The notes beneath the pieces were generated by a model. It did no database searches and had not been told where the DNA came from. It saw only the letters and a list, made by a program, of their open reading frames with translations. The position numbers and the translations under genes were made by a program. This document shows positions 6,145-13,002 of a stretch of DNA of 13,002 nt, in pieces. The DNA is from F1-20-MAGs119 sp040401695 (GTDB taxonomy: Bacteria; Actinomycetota; Acidimicrobiia; Acidimicrobiales; Ilumatobacteraceae): contig JBBANY010000066.1 in the NCBI GenBank assembly GCA_040401695.1, forward strand, positions 1 through 13,002. The letters run 5' to 3'. Each line of letters starts with the position of its first letter. The stretch's first letter is position 1.

Positions 6145-7479
6145 ATGCGGATTCCCGTTGCCGACGCGGCGCGTGCGCCAAACGCAAGGGTCATCGGCGA
6201 CGCGTCGGTGGTGTGTGCCGGTGTTTCTTACGACTCGCGTTCACTCGCGCCCGGCAATCTGTTCGTCGCAGTGGTTGCCGCTCGCGACGGCCACGACTTC
6301 GTCGTCGATGCCGTTCACGCGGGCTGTTCTGCGGTGCTGGTCTCGCGCGAGGTGCCCGGTTGTGCCGTGCCGCAGATCGTGGTTCCCGACACCTCGACGG
6401 GACTCACCGAACTCGGACGTTGGGCCCGTGGTGTGCTCGCGCCGCGGGTCGACGGGAGGGTGGTCGGCATCACCGGTTCGGTCGGCAAGACGACGACGAA
6501 GGACTACGTCGCCGCGGCGTTGCGTACGAAGTTCAGTGTCGGAGCGAGCGAAAAGTCGTTGAACAACGACCAGGGAATGCCGGTCACGCTCTTGAACGCA
6601 CCCGACGATGCAGGCGCCCTGGTGTTGGAGATGGGAATGCGCGGTTTCGGCGAGATTGCTCGTCTGGCCGCGCTTGCCCGGCCCGACATCGCCGTCGTCA
6701 CTCGTGTCGGCGAGTCGCACGGTGAACGTGTCGGCGGTGTCGACGGCATCGCCCGTGCGAAGGGTGAACTGATCGAGGCGCTCCCGCCGACGGGTATCGC
6801 GGTTCTCAACGCCGACGACGAACGAGTGGCGGCGATGCGCCACCTGACCGACGCGCGGGTGTTCACCTACGGGTCCGCGGACGGTGCCGACATGCGCTTC
6901 GGCGCAGTCGAGCAGCGCGGGGCAGAGGGTGTCGCCTTTCGTTTCGATTCGCGATGGGGCAATGGTGGCTGTGTGTTGCCGACCCCCGGTCTTCACATGG
7001 TCTCGAACGCAGCGGCCGCTCTGCTCGTGGCGGCGTTGACCGATTGCGAACCGACCGCCGTTGCAGCGGCGCTGGGGCGCTCGGAATTGTCGCCGATGCG
7101 CATGGCGATTCACCGAGTTGGCGGTCTCACGATCGTCGATGATTCATACAACGCGAGCCCCACGTCGGCGATGGCCGCGCTCGACACGATGGCCGCGATG
7201 CCCGCCCGTCGTCGTGTCGCGGTACTCGGTGAGATGGCCGAGATCGCCGATTCCGAGGCGATGCACCGGGCCGTTGCGGCGCACGCTGCGAAGTTGGGCA
7301 TCGACGTCGTCGCGGTGGGAACCGACCTCTACGGCGCGCGGCGAATCGACGACCACGACGAGGTGGCGACGATGGTGAAGTTGCTGCCCGCGGACTCCGC
7401 GGTGCTGTTCAAGGCCTCACGCGTCGTCGGGCTCGACCGAATCGTGCGGGTCCTGATGGCGCCTAACATCGGCGCATGA
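6145..7479 (+). CDS. murF: UDP-MurNAc-tripeptide--D-alanyl-D-alanine ligase
   Basis: Cytoplasmic Mur ligase that adds D-Ala-D-Ala to UDP-MurNAc-tripeptide using ATP. The 444 residues show the three-domain Mur layout: N-terminal UDP-substrate domain with VSYDSRSLAPGNLFVA (27-42), a central ATPase domain with GITGSVGKTTTK (108-119), SLNNDQGMPVTLL (138-150), LEMGMRGFGEIARL (161-174), VGESHGERVGG (188-198) and ARAKGEL (203-209; K206 is the expected carbamylated lysine), and a C-terminal domain with VDDSYNASPTSAMAAL (331-346), VLGEMAEI (360-367) and LFKASRVVGLDRIV (421-434). The ATG at 6145 fits the usual N-terminus; no clear ribosome site precedes it. Its partner ddl diverges from it, and the following NTF2-like gene starts inside its stop codon (ATGA). 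It is outside a division/cell-wall cluster here, so another murF elsewhere in the genome cannot be excluded. Confidence 0.95.
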   Translation: MRIPVADAARAPNARVIGDASVVCAGVSYDSRSLAPGNLFVAVVAARDGHDFVVDAVHAGCSAVLVSREVPGCAVPQIVVPDTSTGLTELGRWARGVLAPRVDGRVVGITGSVGKTTTKDYVAAALRTKFSVGASEKSLNNDQGMPVTLLNAPDDAGALVLEMGMRGFGEIARLAALARPDIAVVTRVGESHGERVGGVDGIARAKGELIEALPPTGIAVLNADDERVAAMRHLTDARVFTYGSADGADMRFGAVEQRGAEGVAFRFDSRWGNGGCVLPTPGLHMVSNAAAALLVAALTDCEPTAVAAALGRSELSPMRMAIHRVGGLTIVDDSYNASPTSAMAALDTMAAMPARRRVAVLGEMAEIADSEAMHRAVAAHAAKLGIDVVAVGTDLYGARRIDDHDEVATMVKLLPADSAVLFKASRVVGLDRIVRVLMAPNIGA

Positions 7480-8459
7480 CGGCATCGACAGTCGAGGGTT
7501 TCGTTCACGGTTTTCTCGCAGGGTTCGTGGGGGATCCAGCGACCACCATTGATCGTCTCATCGAGAGCTCATCGGGTCTGGGAGTCAGCGACATGCTGGC
7601 CGCGCTCGGACATCCCGACGTTGCTGCGGCTGGTCGTACGTTCGGTGTGCAACTGATGGCCGACCTCATGCACCCCACTGATTCCATCTACTTCGATTCG
7701 ATCTACGGCGCGTACCACGGTCAACGCGACATTCGCGGGTGGTTGGTTCCGACGATGTCCTCGGTTCCGTTTCTTGAGTTCGTGCCCACCCACGAGGCGC
7801 ACGTGTTTGCGGACGGTTCCGGTAGCGCCAGCGTCGACGAGTGGAAGATGGTGATCGACCCCAAGGCGATCGGAGGCGCGGGTGACCCGATCGACGTTGG
7901 CCGCGGAGTGTCGGTCCGGCGCTACCGCGATGGATGGATCAACTGGTCGTGCGACGTCTACGACACCGGCCCGTTCCGCACCGATCCCAACGCGGGTCTC
8001 CCGCCTGTTCCAGAAGTCTCATGGCGAACCGATCCGAATGTCGAAGAAAGCAGAGTACGCAACTTCGATTTCGAGGCCGACTGCCGGCGTTTTCACGAGA
8101 CTGATTCCGAGTATCACGATCCGATATTCGGAACCTTTCGTGGTCGTGACGAAATCACGGCGTGGCTACTCGACGTGATGCCGAAGTGCGGAGACATCGT
8201 GTTCGAGCCACTCGGGCCCATTTTCGATGACGGCGAGGTTTTCGTTCAGGAGTGGGTGCAAAAGGCGATCGTTCCCAACGGCGGAAGGGTCGAAATGACG
8301 CGAGGAACGAGTGTGCGTCGTTATCGAGATGGTGCGGTGGTCTACGCGGCCGATTACTTCGACACGGCGCCGCTTTCGAAGCCTGATGTGTTGGCGGCGG
8401 CAGCGGCCTGCGGATCAACGCTGTCGCTCGACGACATCATGCGTTGGCGCGAGCGTTAG
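7476..8459 (+). CDS. Protein with two SnoaL/NTF2-like repeats
   Basis: A 327-aa protein without signal peptide or membrane segment. Residues 69-167 and 209-300 are two copies of one domain: DSIYFDSIYGAYHGQRDIRG (69-88) against DSEYHDPIFGTFRGRDEITA (210-229), and RGVSVRRYRDG (143-153) against RGTSVRRYRDG (276-286), each followed by a D-x-Y/F-D-T strand. The pattern of an early acidic/aromatic segment, a G-x-x-x-I-x-x-W/WL helix and a closing RRYRDG strand fits SnoaL-like NTF2-fold proteins, which are small-molecule isomerases, cyclases, hydrolases or binding proteins. Residues 1-60 are an extra helical part. The ATG overlaps the murF stop by four bases, so it is probably co-translated with murF. 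A link to peptidoglycan is only suggested by that position. The stop is four bases from the converging transporter gene's stop. Function unknown. Confidence 0.85.
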   Translation: MTASTVEGFVHGFLAGFVGDPATTIDRLIESSSGLGVSDMLAALGHPDVAAAGRTFGVQLMADLMHPTDSIYFDSIYGAYHGQRDIRGWLVPTMSSVPFLEFVPTHEAHVFADGSGSASVDEWKMVIDPKAIGGAGDPIDVGRGVSVRRYRDGWINWSCDVYDTGPFRTDPNAGLPPVPEVSWRTDPNVEESRVRNFDFEADCRRFHETDSEYHDPIFGTFRGRDEITAWLLDVMPKCGDIVFEPLGPIFDDGEVFVQEWVQKAIVPNGGRVEMTRGTSVRRYRDGAVVYAADYFDTAPLSKPDVLAAAAACGSTLSLDDIMRWRER

Positions 8460-8463
8460 GTTC

Positions 8464-9723
8464 TCACGCGTCGTCGGGCTCGACCACGTAGTGCGACTTG
8501 TCCTCGGCTGAGCCCTCGAGGCTCTTCACGTTGCACCACCAGGCGAGAAACAGTGCCCACACCGCACCGCCGACGAGGACCCACCGTGCGCCGATCGCGT
8601 CGATGACGGGTCCGAAGATCAGGTTGCCGATCGGCACCGTTCCGCCGAATGCCATGAACCACAGCGACATCACCCGCCCGCGTTCGTTGGGCGCGAGGCG
8701 GGACTGGAGCACGGTCATCATCGCGGTCGTCGTACCGAAGTAGGCGATGCCGAGAGGAAACGCGACGATGAACGCAAGAAGTTGTGTGTTTGCGACGCCG
8801 AACAAGGCGAGGAACACCGCGAACGCGGCGAACCCGCAGCGGATGATCAAGCGCTTGTCGACGGACACGAGAACGGTGCCGATGGCGAGGCCGCCGAGTG
8901 CAGCGCCGAGTCCCCAGGTCGCATACAGCCACCGGTACGTCGAGCCAGTTTCGTCGATGCCGAAGTTGAGTCGGGCAACTGCGGGAAATAGGCCGACGTA
9001 GGGGAGCGAGAGAAAGGAAAACGTTGCGAGCGTGAGGATGAGGCGGCCGATGACGCGGCGTTCCCTCGCGATGCGGATACCGGTGGTGAGTTGTCGCCAG
9101 CCCTCGTCCGAGCCGACCGCGGCGAGATGCGGAATCGTGACGCGCAACAACGCGAAGATCACGAAGAGATACGTGAGCGAGTTGATGAAGAACACCTGCG
9201 AAGTGCTGACGCCCCAGTTGGCAAGAAGTGCGACGATGATCGGACCGATGACGCGCGAACCGTTGATGATCGTCGAATTGAGCGAGATGGCGCCGGCGAG
9301 GTCTTCGGGCGGCACGAGGCTGGGCAAGGAAGCCGACCACGCGGGCGCATTCAGCGCGTTGCCGATGCCGACACCCAACTGTGCGACAAAGATCCAGCCG
9401 ATGTGGGCGTCGTTCGCGGTGAGGGGAAAGAGGAGGAAGGAGAACGACATCTGAATCGTCTGGGTGACGATCAACCATCTGCGTCGGTCGAAGCGATCGG
9501 CGATGACGCCCGCGGGAATCGAGAGAACGAGCAGCGGTCCGAGTTGGGCGAAGATGAAGAGACCGACGAGCGACGCGCGGCCCGTGCGGTTGTAGATGTA
9601 GGCCGGTAGGACGACGTTCTGCATCCAGGTGCCCACGTTCGACATGAACGAACCGGCGAACATCAGCCGGAACGCGCGGGACTGAAGCGCGGCACGCACG
9701 GTGCCACGCTTGATCTCGGTCAT
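8464..9723 (-). CDS. MFS transporter, EntS/MFS_3-like exporter
   Basis: A 419-aa integral membrane protein of the major facilitator superfamily, probably a proton-driven exporter of small molecules. Many hydrophobic helices are visible, with a first pair at about 20-45 and 52-74, followed by AGVIADRFDRRRW (71-83), the loop 2-3 motif of the family. LNAPAWSASLPSLVPPEDLA (124-143) and the preceding GVGIGN are typical of the MFS_3 group that includes the enterobactin exporter EntS. SRLAPNERGRVMSLW (341-355) repeats the charged loop in the second half. Start ATG 9723 overlaps the stop of the LLM oxidoreductase gene by one base (TGATG); an in-frame upstream extension exists, but it would lie within the neighbouring gene and its sequence is not MFS-like. 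Last gene of the ald-P450-LLM operon, so it likely exports a product or toxic intermediate of those oxidoreductases. The substrate is unknown. Confidence 0.9.
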   Translation of the reverse strand: MTEIKRGTVRAALQSRAFRLMFAGSFMSNVGTWMQNVVLPAYIYNRTGRASLVGLFIFAQLGPLLVLSIPAGVIADRFDRRRWLIVTQTIQMSFSFLLFPLTANDAHIGWIFVAQLGVGIGNALNAPAWSASLPSLVPPEDLAGAISLNSTIINGSRVIGPIIVALLANWGVSTSQVFFINSLTYLFVIFALLRVTIPHLAAVGSDEGWRQLTTGIRIARERRVIGRLILTLATFSFLSLPYVGLFPAVARLNFGIDETGSTYRWLYATWGLGAALGGLAIGTVLVSVDKRLIIRCGFAAFAVFLALFGVANTQLLAFIVAFPLGIAYFGTTTAMMTVLQSRLAPNERGRVMSLWFMAFGGTVPIGNLIFGPVIDAIGARWVLVGGAVWALFLAWWCNVKSLEGSAEDKSHYVVEPDDA

Positions 9724-10769
9724 CAGTCGGCGAGGATCTCTGCGTACATCGACAGCGTCTGGGGCGGGCCGCTCAGCAGGAACGTGGTGATGCAGGTCTC
9801 GCGCCACTTCGCCAGTTCATCCTTGATCTTCGCGACCGGACCGACGAGTGACACATCCTCGACCATCGACAGCGGAATTGCCGCGGCGGCCTCGGCTTTC
9901 TTGCCCGCGAGATAGAGGTCCTGCACCTTCAGAGCGACGTCCTCGTAACCCATGCGTGCGAACACCTCGAAGTGGAAGTTCGCTCCGCGCGCACCCATGC
10001 CACCCGCGTAGAGGGCGAGGAACGGACGCACGAAGTCGGCGCACTTCTCTGCATCGTCGCCGGGGATGATGAAGAGACCCGAGGCGACCTCGAAGCGGTC
10101 GGCCTTGCCGGCTTCGCCACTCCTTGCGAAACCTTCGTTCAGGCACTTGCGGTAGAACGGGTCTTCCTTCGGCGAGAAGAACAATGGCAGCCAGCCGTCG
10201 CAGATTTCGGCTGCGAGAGCGACGTTCTTCGGGCCTTCAGCGCCGAGGAAGATCGGGATCTCCTTGCGGAGAGGGTGAATGGTGCTCTTCAGTGGCTTGC
10301 CGAGCCCCGCGCCGCCCGGGTACGGCATGTCGTAGAACTCGCCGTGATGGTTGATCGGCGTTTCGCGGCGGATGATGTCGCGCACGATGCCGATGTACTC
10401 ACGTGTACGGGCCAACGGCTTCGGATAGGGCTGGCCGTACCAGCCCTCGACCACCTGTGGTCCGGACGCACCGAGGCCGAGGATGAAACGGCCGTTGCTG
10501 AGGTGATCGATCGTCATCGCCGCCATCGCGGTGGCGGCCGGAGTGCGAGCGCTCATCTGGATGATGCCGGTGCCGAGGCGAACGCGTTCGGTGTGCGCAC
10601 CCCACCACGCAAGCGGCGTAAGTGCGTCACTGCCGTATGCCTCGGCCGTCCACACCGAGTCGAAACCCAAACGGTCGGCCTCTTTGATTCCTTCGAGTGC
10701 ACCGGCAGGCGGGCCGCTGCCCCAGTATCCGGTGTTGTAGCCGAGCTTCAGGTTCTTCTTGGGGGACAT
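9723..10769 (-). CDS. LLM-class (luciferase-like) F420-type oxidoreductase
   Basis: A 348-aa soluble TIM-barrel protein of the bacterial luciferase-like superfamily. Recognisable parts are LGYNTGYWG (9-17), EADRLGFDSVWTAEAYGSDA (30-49), VRLGTGIIQMSARTPAATAM (63-82), MTIDHLSNGRFILGLGASGP (85-104), EGWYGQPY (108-115) and IPIFLGAEGPKNVALAAEICDGWLP in the C-terminal half (171-195). Actinobacterial members with this pattern are annotated as F420-dependent; some use FMN, and cofactor choice cannot be settled from sequence alone. Reactions in the family include hydride transfer to or from alcohols, alkenes and aldehydes. The start ATG 10769 is 28 bp after the P450 stop and has no strong ribosome site. 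It is placed between the P450 and the transporter, suggesting it acts on the same substrate as the P450. Confidence 0.92.
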   Translation of the reverse strand: MSPKKNLKLGYNTGYWGSGPPAGALEGIKEADRLGFDSVWTAEAYGSDALTPLAWWGAHTERVRLGTGIIQMSARTPAATAMAAMTIDHLSNGRFILGLGASGPQVVEGWYGQPYPKPLARTREYIGIVRDIIRRETPINHHGEFYDMPYPGGAGLGKPLKSTIHPLRKEIPIFLGAEGPKNVALAAEICDGWLPLFFSPKEDPFYRKCLNEGFARSGEAGKADRFEVASGLFIIPGDDAEKCADFVRPFLALYAGGMGARGANFHFEVFARMGYEDVALKVQDLYLAGKKAEAAAAIPLSMVEDVSLVGPVAKIKDELAKWRETCITTFLLSGPPQTLSMYAEILAD

Positions 10770-10797
10770 GACGGAGACGATAGGTCAGTCCGGCACA

Positions 10798-12009
10798 TCA
10801 AGTCGGATCGAACCCGACGGGCAATGAAGTCGGCCCGAAGATGCCCGCGGTGGCGATCTTGTAGCGCGGCTCTCCGGCACGGCGAATGTTCGGCATGCGG
10901 CGGGCCAGGAGGGGCAGCGCCTCTTGCAGTTCGGCCCGGGCAAGAGCAGCGCCGAGGCAATAGTGAATGCCCGACCCGAAGGTGAGTTGGGGCTGCCCGG
11001 CCTCGCGATTCGTCGGGTCGAAACGATTGGGCTCGGCGAAGACCGCAGCATCACGATTGGCGGAGGCGAGGCCCGGGAAGACGATCGTGCCAGCAGGGAA
11101 GAGAACGTCGCGGTATTCGATGTCGCACGACGCGACGCGGCCCGTGGCGCGCACGGCTCCGTTCATGCGCATCGTCTCCTCGACGAACCGCGGGGCAGTC
11201 GAGGGATCGTCGGCCAGAAGGCGCCACTTGTCGGGATGGTCGATCAGCATGTCGACGGCGAGGCCGAGTTGATTCCGGGTGGTGTCGGTGCCTCCGACGA
11301 TGACGGCCTCGACCATCATCACCAGTTCCTCGGTCGTCAGTTTGTCGCCCGCCTCCTCGGCGGCAATGAGGTCGGTCAGGAGGTCGTCGCGCGGCGTGGC
11401 GCGACGATCGGCGATGAGGGCGCGCGTGTAGGCGTTGAGTTCGTCCTGTGCGGCCATGATCGCAGGCATGTCGACCTTGAAGTTGTTGTCGAACACGCGC
11501 AGCACGTCGGTTGCCCATCGGCTGAACAGTTCCCAGTCGGACTTCGGCGCGCCGAGCAGTTCGCAGATGATCGGAATCGGGTAGGGCTCGCAGATCTCGG
11601 TGGCGATGTCGGCGCTACCGGATGAAGCGACGCGGTCGATGAGGCTGCCGACCACCTCGCGCATGGCGGGCCGCAAGGTGTCGGCACGCCGCGGCGAGAA
11701 TGCGGGTGCAACCAGACGGCGCAGCCGTACATGCGTGTCGCCCTCCGCGGAAAGAATCGATTCGCGGCGACGCATCTTGAATTCGGGTGTCGCCTCGGCC
11801 GACATTTCGATGACGAGGGGAATCGCGCTGTGCCAGCGCTTGTCGCGCAGCACGGCGACGACGTCGTCGTAGCGCAGAATCGAATAGCCGACCTCTCCCC
11901 GTGCCAGCCACGACTGTTCCGCGGCGCGCAGCGTGGCCGCGAGTCGTTCGTCGCGGTCGTCGCCGAGGCCGAGGAACGGCAGGTCGAGTTCTCTGACGGG
12001 CGTTGGCAT
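10798..12009 (-). CDS. Cytochrome P450
   Basis: A 403-aa soluble bacterial-type P450 monooxygenase. All hallmarks are intact: I-helix GGTDTT (239-244) for oxygen activation, the ExxR pair in EETMR (E278, R281), and the heme loop FGSGIHYCLGAALAR (344-358) with C351 as the thiolate ligand and H349 in the usual GxHxC position. The segment AEGDTHVRLRRLVAPAFSPR (88-107) is the conserved C-helix region that contacts heme propionates. It has no membrane anchor, as expected for class I enzymes fed by a ferredoxin and reductase; neither partner is encoded in this window. The start ATG is 4 bp after the alanine dehydrogenase stop, so the two are almost certainly co-transcribed. The CYP family and substrate are not assignable by eye. 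Confidence 0.95.
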   Translation of the reverse strand: MPTPVRELDLPFLGLGDDRDERLAATLRAAEQSWLARGEVGYSILRYDDVVAVLRDKRWHSAIPLVIEMSAEATPEFKMRRRESILSAEGDTHVRLRRLVAPAFSPRRADTLRPAMREVVGSLIDRVASSGSADIATEICEPYPIPIICELLGAPKSDWELFSRWATDVLRVFDNNFKVDMPAIMAAQDELNAYTRALIADRRATPRDDLLTDLIAAEEAGDKLTTEELVMMVEAVIVGGTDTTRNQLGLAVDMLIDHPDKWRLLADDPSTAPRFVEETMRMNGAVRATGRVASCDIEYRDVLFPAGTIVFPGLASANRDAAVFAEPNRFDPTNREAGQPQLTFGSGIHYCLGAALARAELQEALPLLARRMPNIRRAGEPRYKIATAGIFGPTSLPVGFDPT

Positions 12010-12013
12010 GCCG

Positions 12014-13002
12014 CTACTTCACTGCCTCGGCCGGAGCGACGTAGGAAAGATTCAATGCCTCGGCGACCGGCTGGTTGGTGACGGCACCGCCCGCGACGTT
12101 CAGCCCGAATGCGAGTGACTCGTCGGAGGTGACCGCATCGCGTGGTCCCTTCTGCGCGACCGCGATGACGAAGGGGAGCGTCGCGTTGGTGAGTGCGTAA
12201 GTGCTGGTGTGGGGCACCGCACCCGGCATGTTGCCGACGGCGTAGTGAACGACGTCGTGCAGCACGTACGTCGGTTTCGAGTGGGTGGTTTCCTTCGTCG
12301 TCTCGATGCAGCCACCCTGGTCGACCGCGACGTCGACGATGACCGCACCGGGCTTCATCGTCTTCACCATCGCCTCGGAGACGACGACGGGCGCGCGGCC
12401 CCCTGCGACCAGTACCGCTCCGATGACGAGGTCGGCCTCGGCGACCGATCGTTCGATGGCGCCGCGGTTCGAGGCGAGGGTCATGATGCGACCCTTGTGG
12501 ATCTGGTCGACATAGCGCAGGCGATCGATGTTCTTGTCGAGGAGAATCACCTCGGCTTCCATGCCCGCTGCGATCCAGGCCGCGTTCCAACCCACGTTGC
12601 CTGCGCCAAGAACGACGACGCGCGCAGGGCGCACGCCCGGTGCGCCACCCATCAACACACCACGACCGCCGTGGGTGCGCTCGAGGAAGTGTGCGCCCAT
12701 CTGCGGGGCGAGTCGGCCGGCGACCTCACTCATCGGCGCGAGCAGCGGCAATTGACGGTCCTTCGTCTGCACGGTTTCGTAGGCGAATGCCGTGGTGCCG
12801 GATGCGACGAGAGCCTTTGCGACTTCGGGATATGCGGCGAGATGCAGATAGGTGAAGAGCACGAGGTCGCGACGCATGTAGCCGAACTCCTCGACTTTCG
12901 GTTCCTTCACCTTCACGACCATGTCGCATGCCCACGCATCGGCGGCTGCGGGCACGATGTCGGCACCGGCGGCCACGTAGTCGGCATCGGTGATCGATGC
13001 TC
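12014..13002 (-). CDS. ald: Alanine dehydrogenase, 5' end beyond window
   Basis: About 328 residues are visible; roughly the first 40 of a usual 370-aa protein lie outside. The enzyme interconverts L-alanine and pyruvate plus ammonia with NAD. The frame runs to the window edge, reading ASITDADYVAAGADIVPA at the start of the visible part, a standard Ald N-terminal stretch, so a GTG at 12976 is internal. Substrate-binding VVKVKEP and the LHLAA histidine are present, followed by the NAD-binding VVLGAGNVGWNAAW and the family signature VDVAVDQGGCIETTK, then HYAVGNMPGAVPHTSTYALT. The C-terminus is complete (stop TAG at 12014-12016). It differs from the related transhydrogenase alpha subunit by ending without membrane segments. 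It heads the visible operon with P450, LLM oxidoreductase and transporter; why nitrogen or alanine metabolism accompanies these is unclear. Confidence 0.93.
   Translation of the reverse strand, partial: ASITDADYVAAGADIVPAAADAWACDMVVKVKEPKVEEFGYMRRDLVLFTYLHLAAYPEVAKALVASGTTAFAYETVQTKDRQLPLLAPMSEVAGRLAPQMGAHFLERTHGGRGVLMGGAPGVRPARVVVLGAGNVGWNAAWIAAGMEAEVILLDKNIDRLRYVDQIHKGRIMTLASNRGAIERSVAEADLVIGAVLVAGGRAPVVVSEAMVKTMKPGAVIVDVAVDQGGCIETTKETTHSKPTYVLHDVVHYAVGNMPGAVPHTSTYALTNATLPFVIAVAQKGPRDAVTSDESLAFGLNVAGGAVTNQPVAEALNLSYVAPAEAVK

Noticed and set aside
8449..8470. Possible terminator hairpin between the converging NTF2 and MFS genes
   Set aside because: The CGCGAG/CTCACGCG match is imperfect, short, and has no U-tract; the gap is only 4 bp.
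9972..10985. A 337-codon plus-strand open frame opposite the LLM and P450 genes
   Set aside because: It spans the junction of two clearly identified minus-strand genes and has no family resemblance.
12014..12976. GTG at 12976 as the start of alanine dehydrogenase
   Set aside because: The frame continues to the window edge with a conserved Ald stretch (TDADY), so this GTG is an internal valine codon.

Overview
The window reads as high-GC, densely packed actinobacterial chromosome. Genes abut or overlap by 1-4 bases, clear Shine-Dalgarno sites are scarce, and an F420-type luciferase-like oxidoreductase sits in an operon with a cytochrome P450. The gene mix would suit Acidimicrobiia or a related actinobacterial class. 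That placement is an inference from style and families, not from a marker gene. No RNA gene, CRISPR array, insertion sequence or phage gene was seen, and no gap exceeds about 60 bases.

Region 1 (1-4441, minus strand) is a three-gene cassette read right to left. It holds a 778-aa fusion of a fatty-acyl-CoA-reductase-like protein with a HAD-IB phosphatase-like domain, then a zinc-type medium-chain dehydrogenase lacking the usual structural-zinc cysteines, then a LarA-like (lactate racemase family) protein cut by the window edge. The junctions overlap (ATGA, then TGATG), so the three are probably translationally coupled. A TetR regulator (4504-5094, plus) is divergent from the cassette. The 62-bp gap between them holds a perfect 18-bp palindrome, the obvious operator candidate. 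This is the most interesting part of the window. All three enzymes belong to known superfamilies, but each is atypical at a recognisable site and the combination does not match a pathway I know.

Region 2 (5059-8459) concerns the cell wall. D-Ala-D-Ala ligase (ddl, minus) and murF (plus) diverge from a 39-bp gap. Ddl makes the dipeptide that MurF adds to the UDP-MurNAc-tripeptide. No other division/cell-wall genes flank them. A gene for a protein with two SnoaL/NTF2-like repeats overlaps the end of murF by ATGA. The ddl and tetR genes converge and overlap by 36 bp.

Region 3 (8464-13002, minus) is a second operon read right to left: alanine dehydrogenase (5' end beyond the window), cytochrome P450, LLM-class F420-type oxidoreductase and an MFS exporter-like protein. 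Spacings are 4 bp, 28 bp and a 1-base overlap. P450, flavin/F420 oxidoreductase and exporter look like a redox and efflux set for a hydrophobic small molecule; what alanine dehydrogenase contributes there is unclear.
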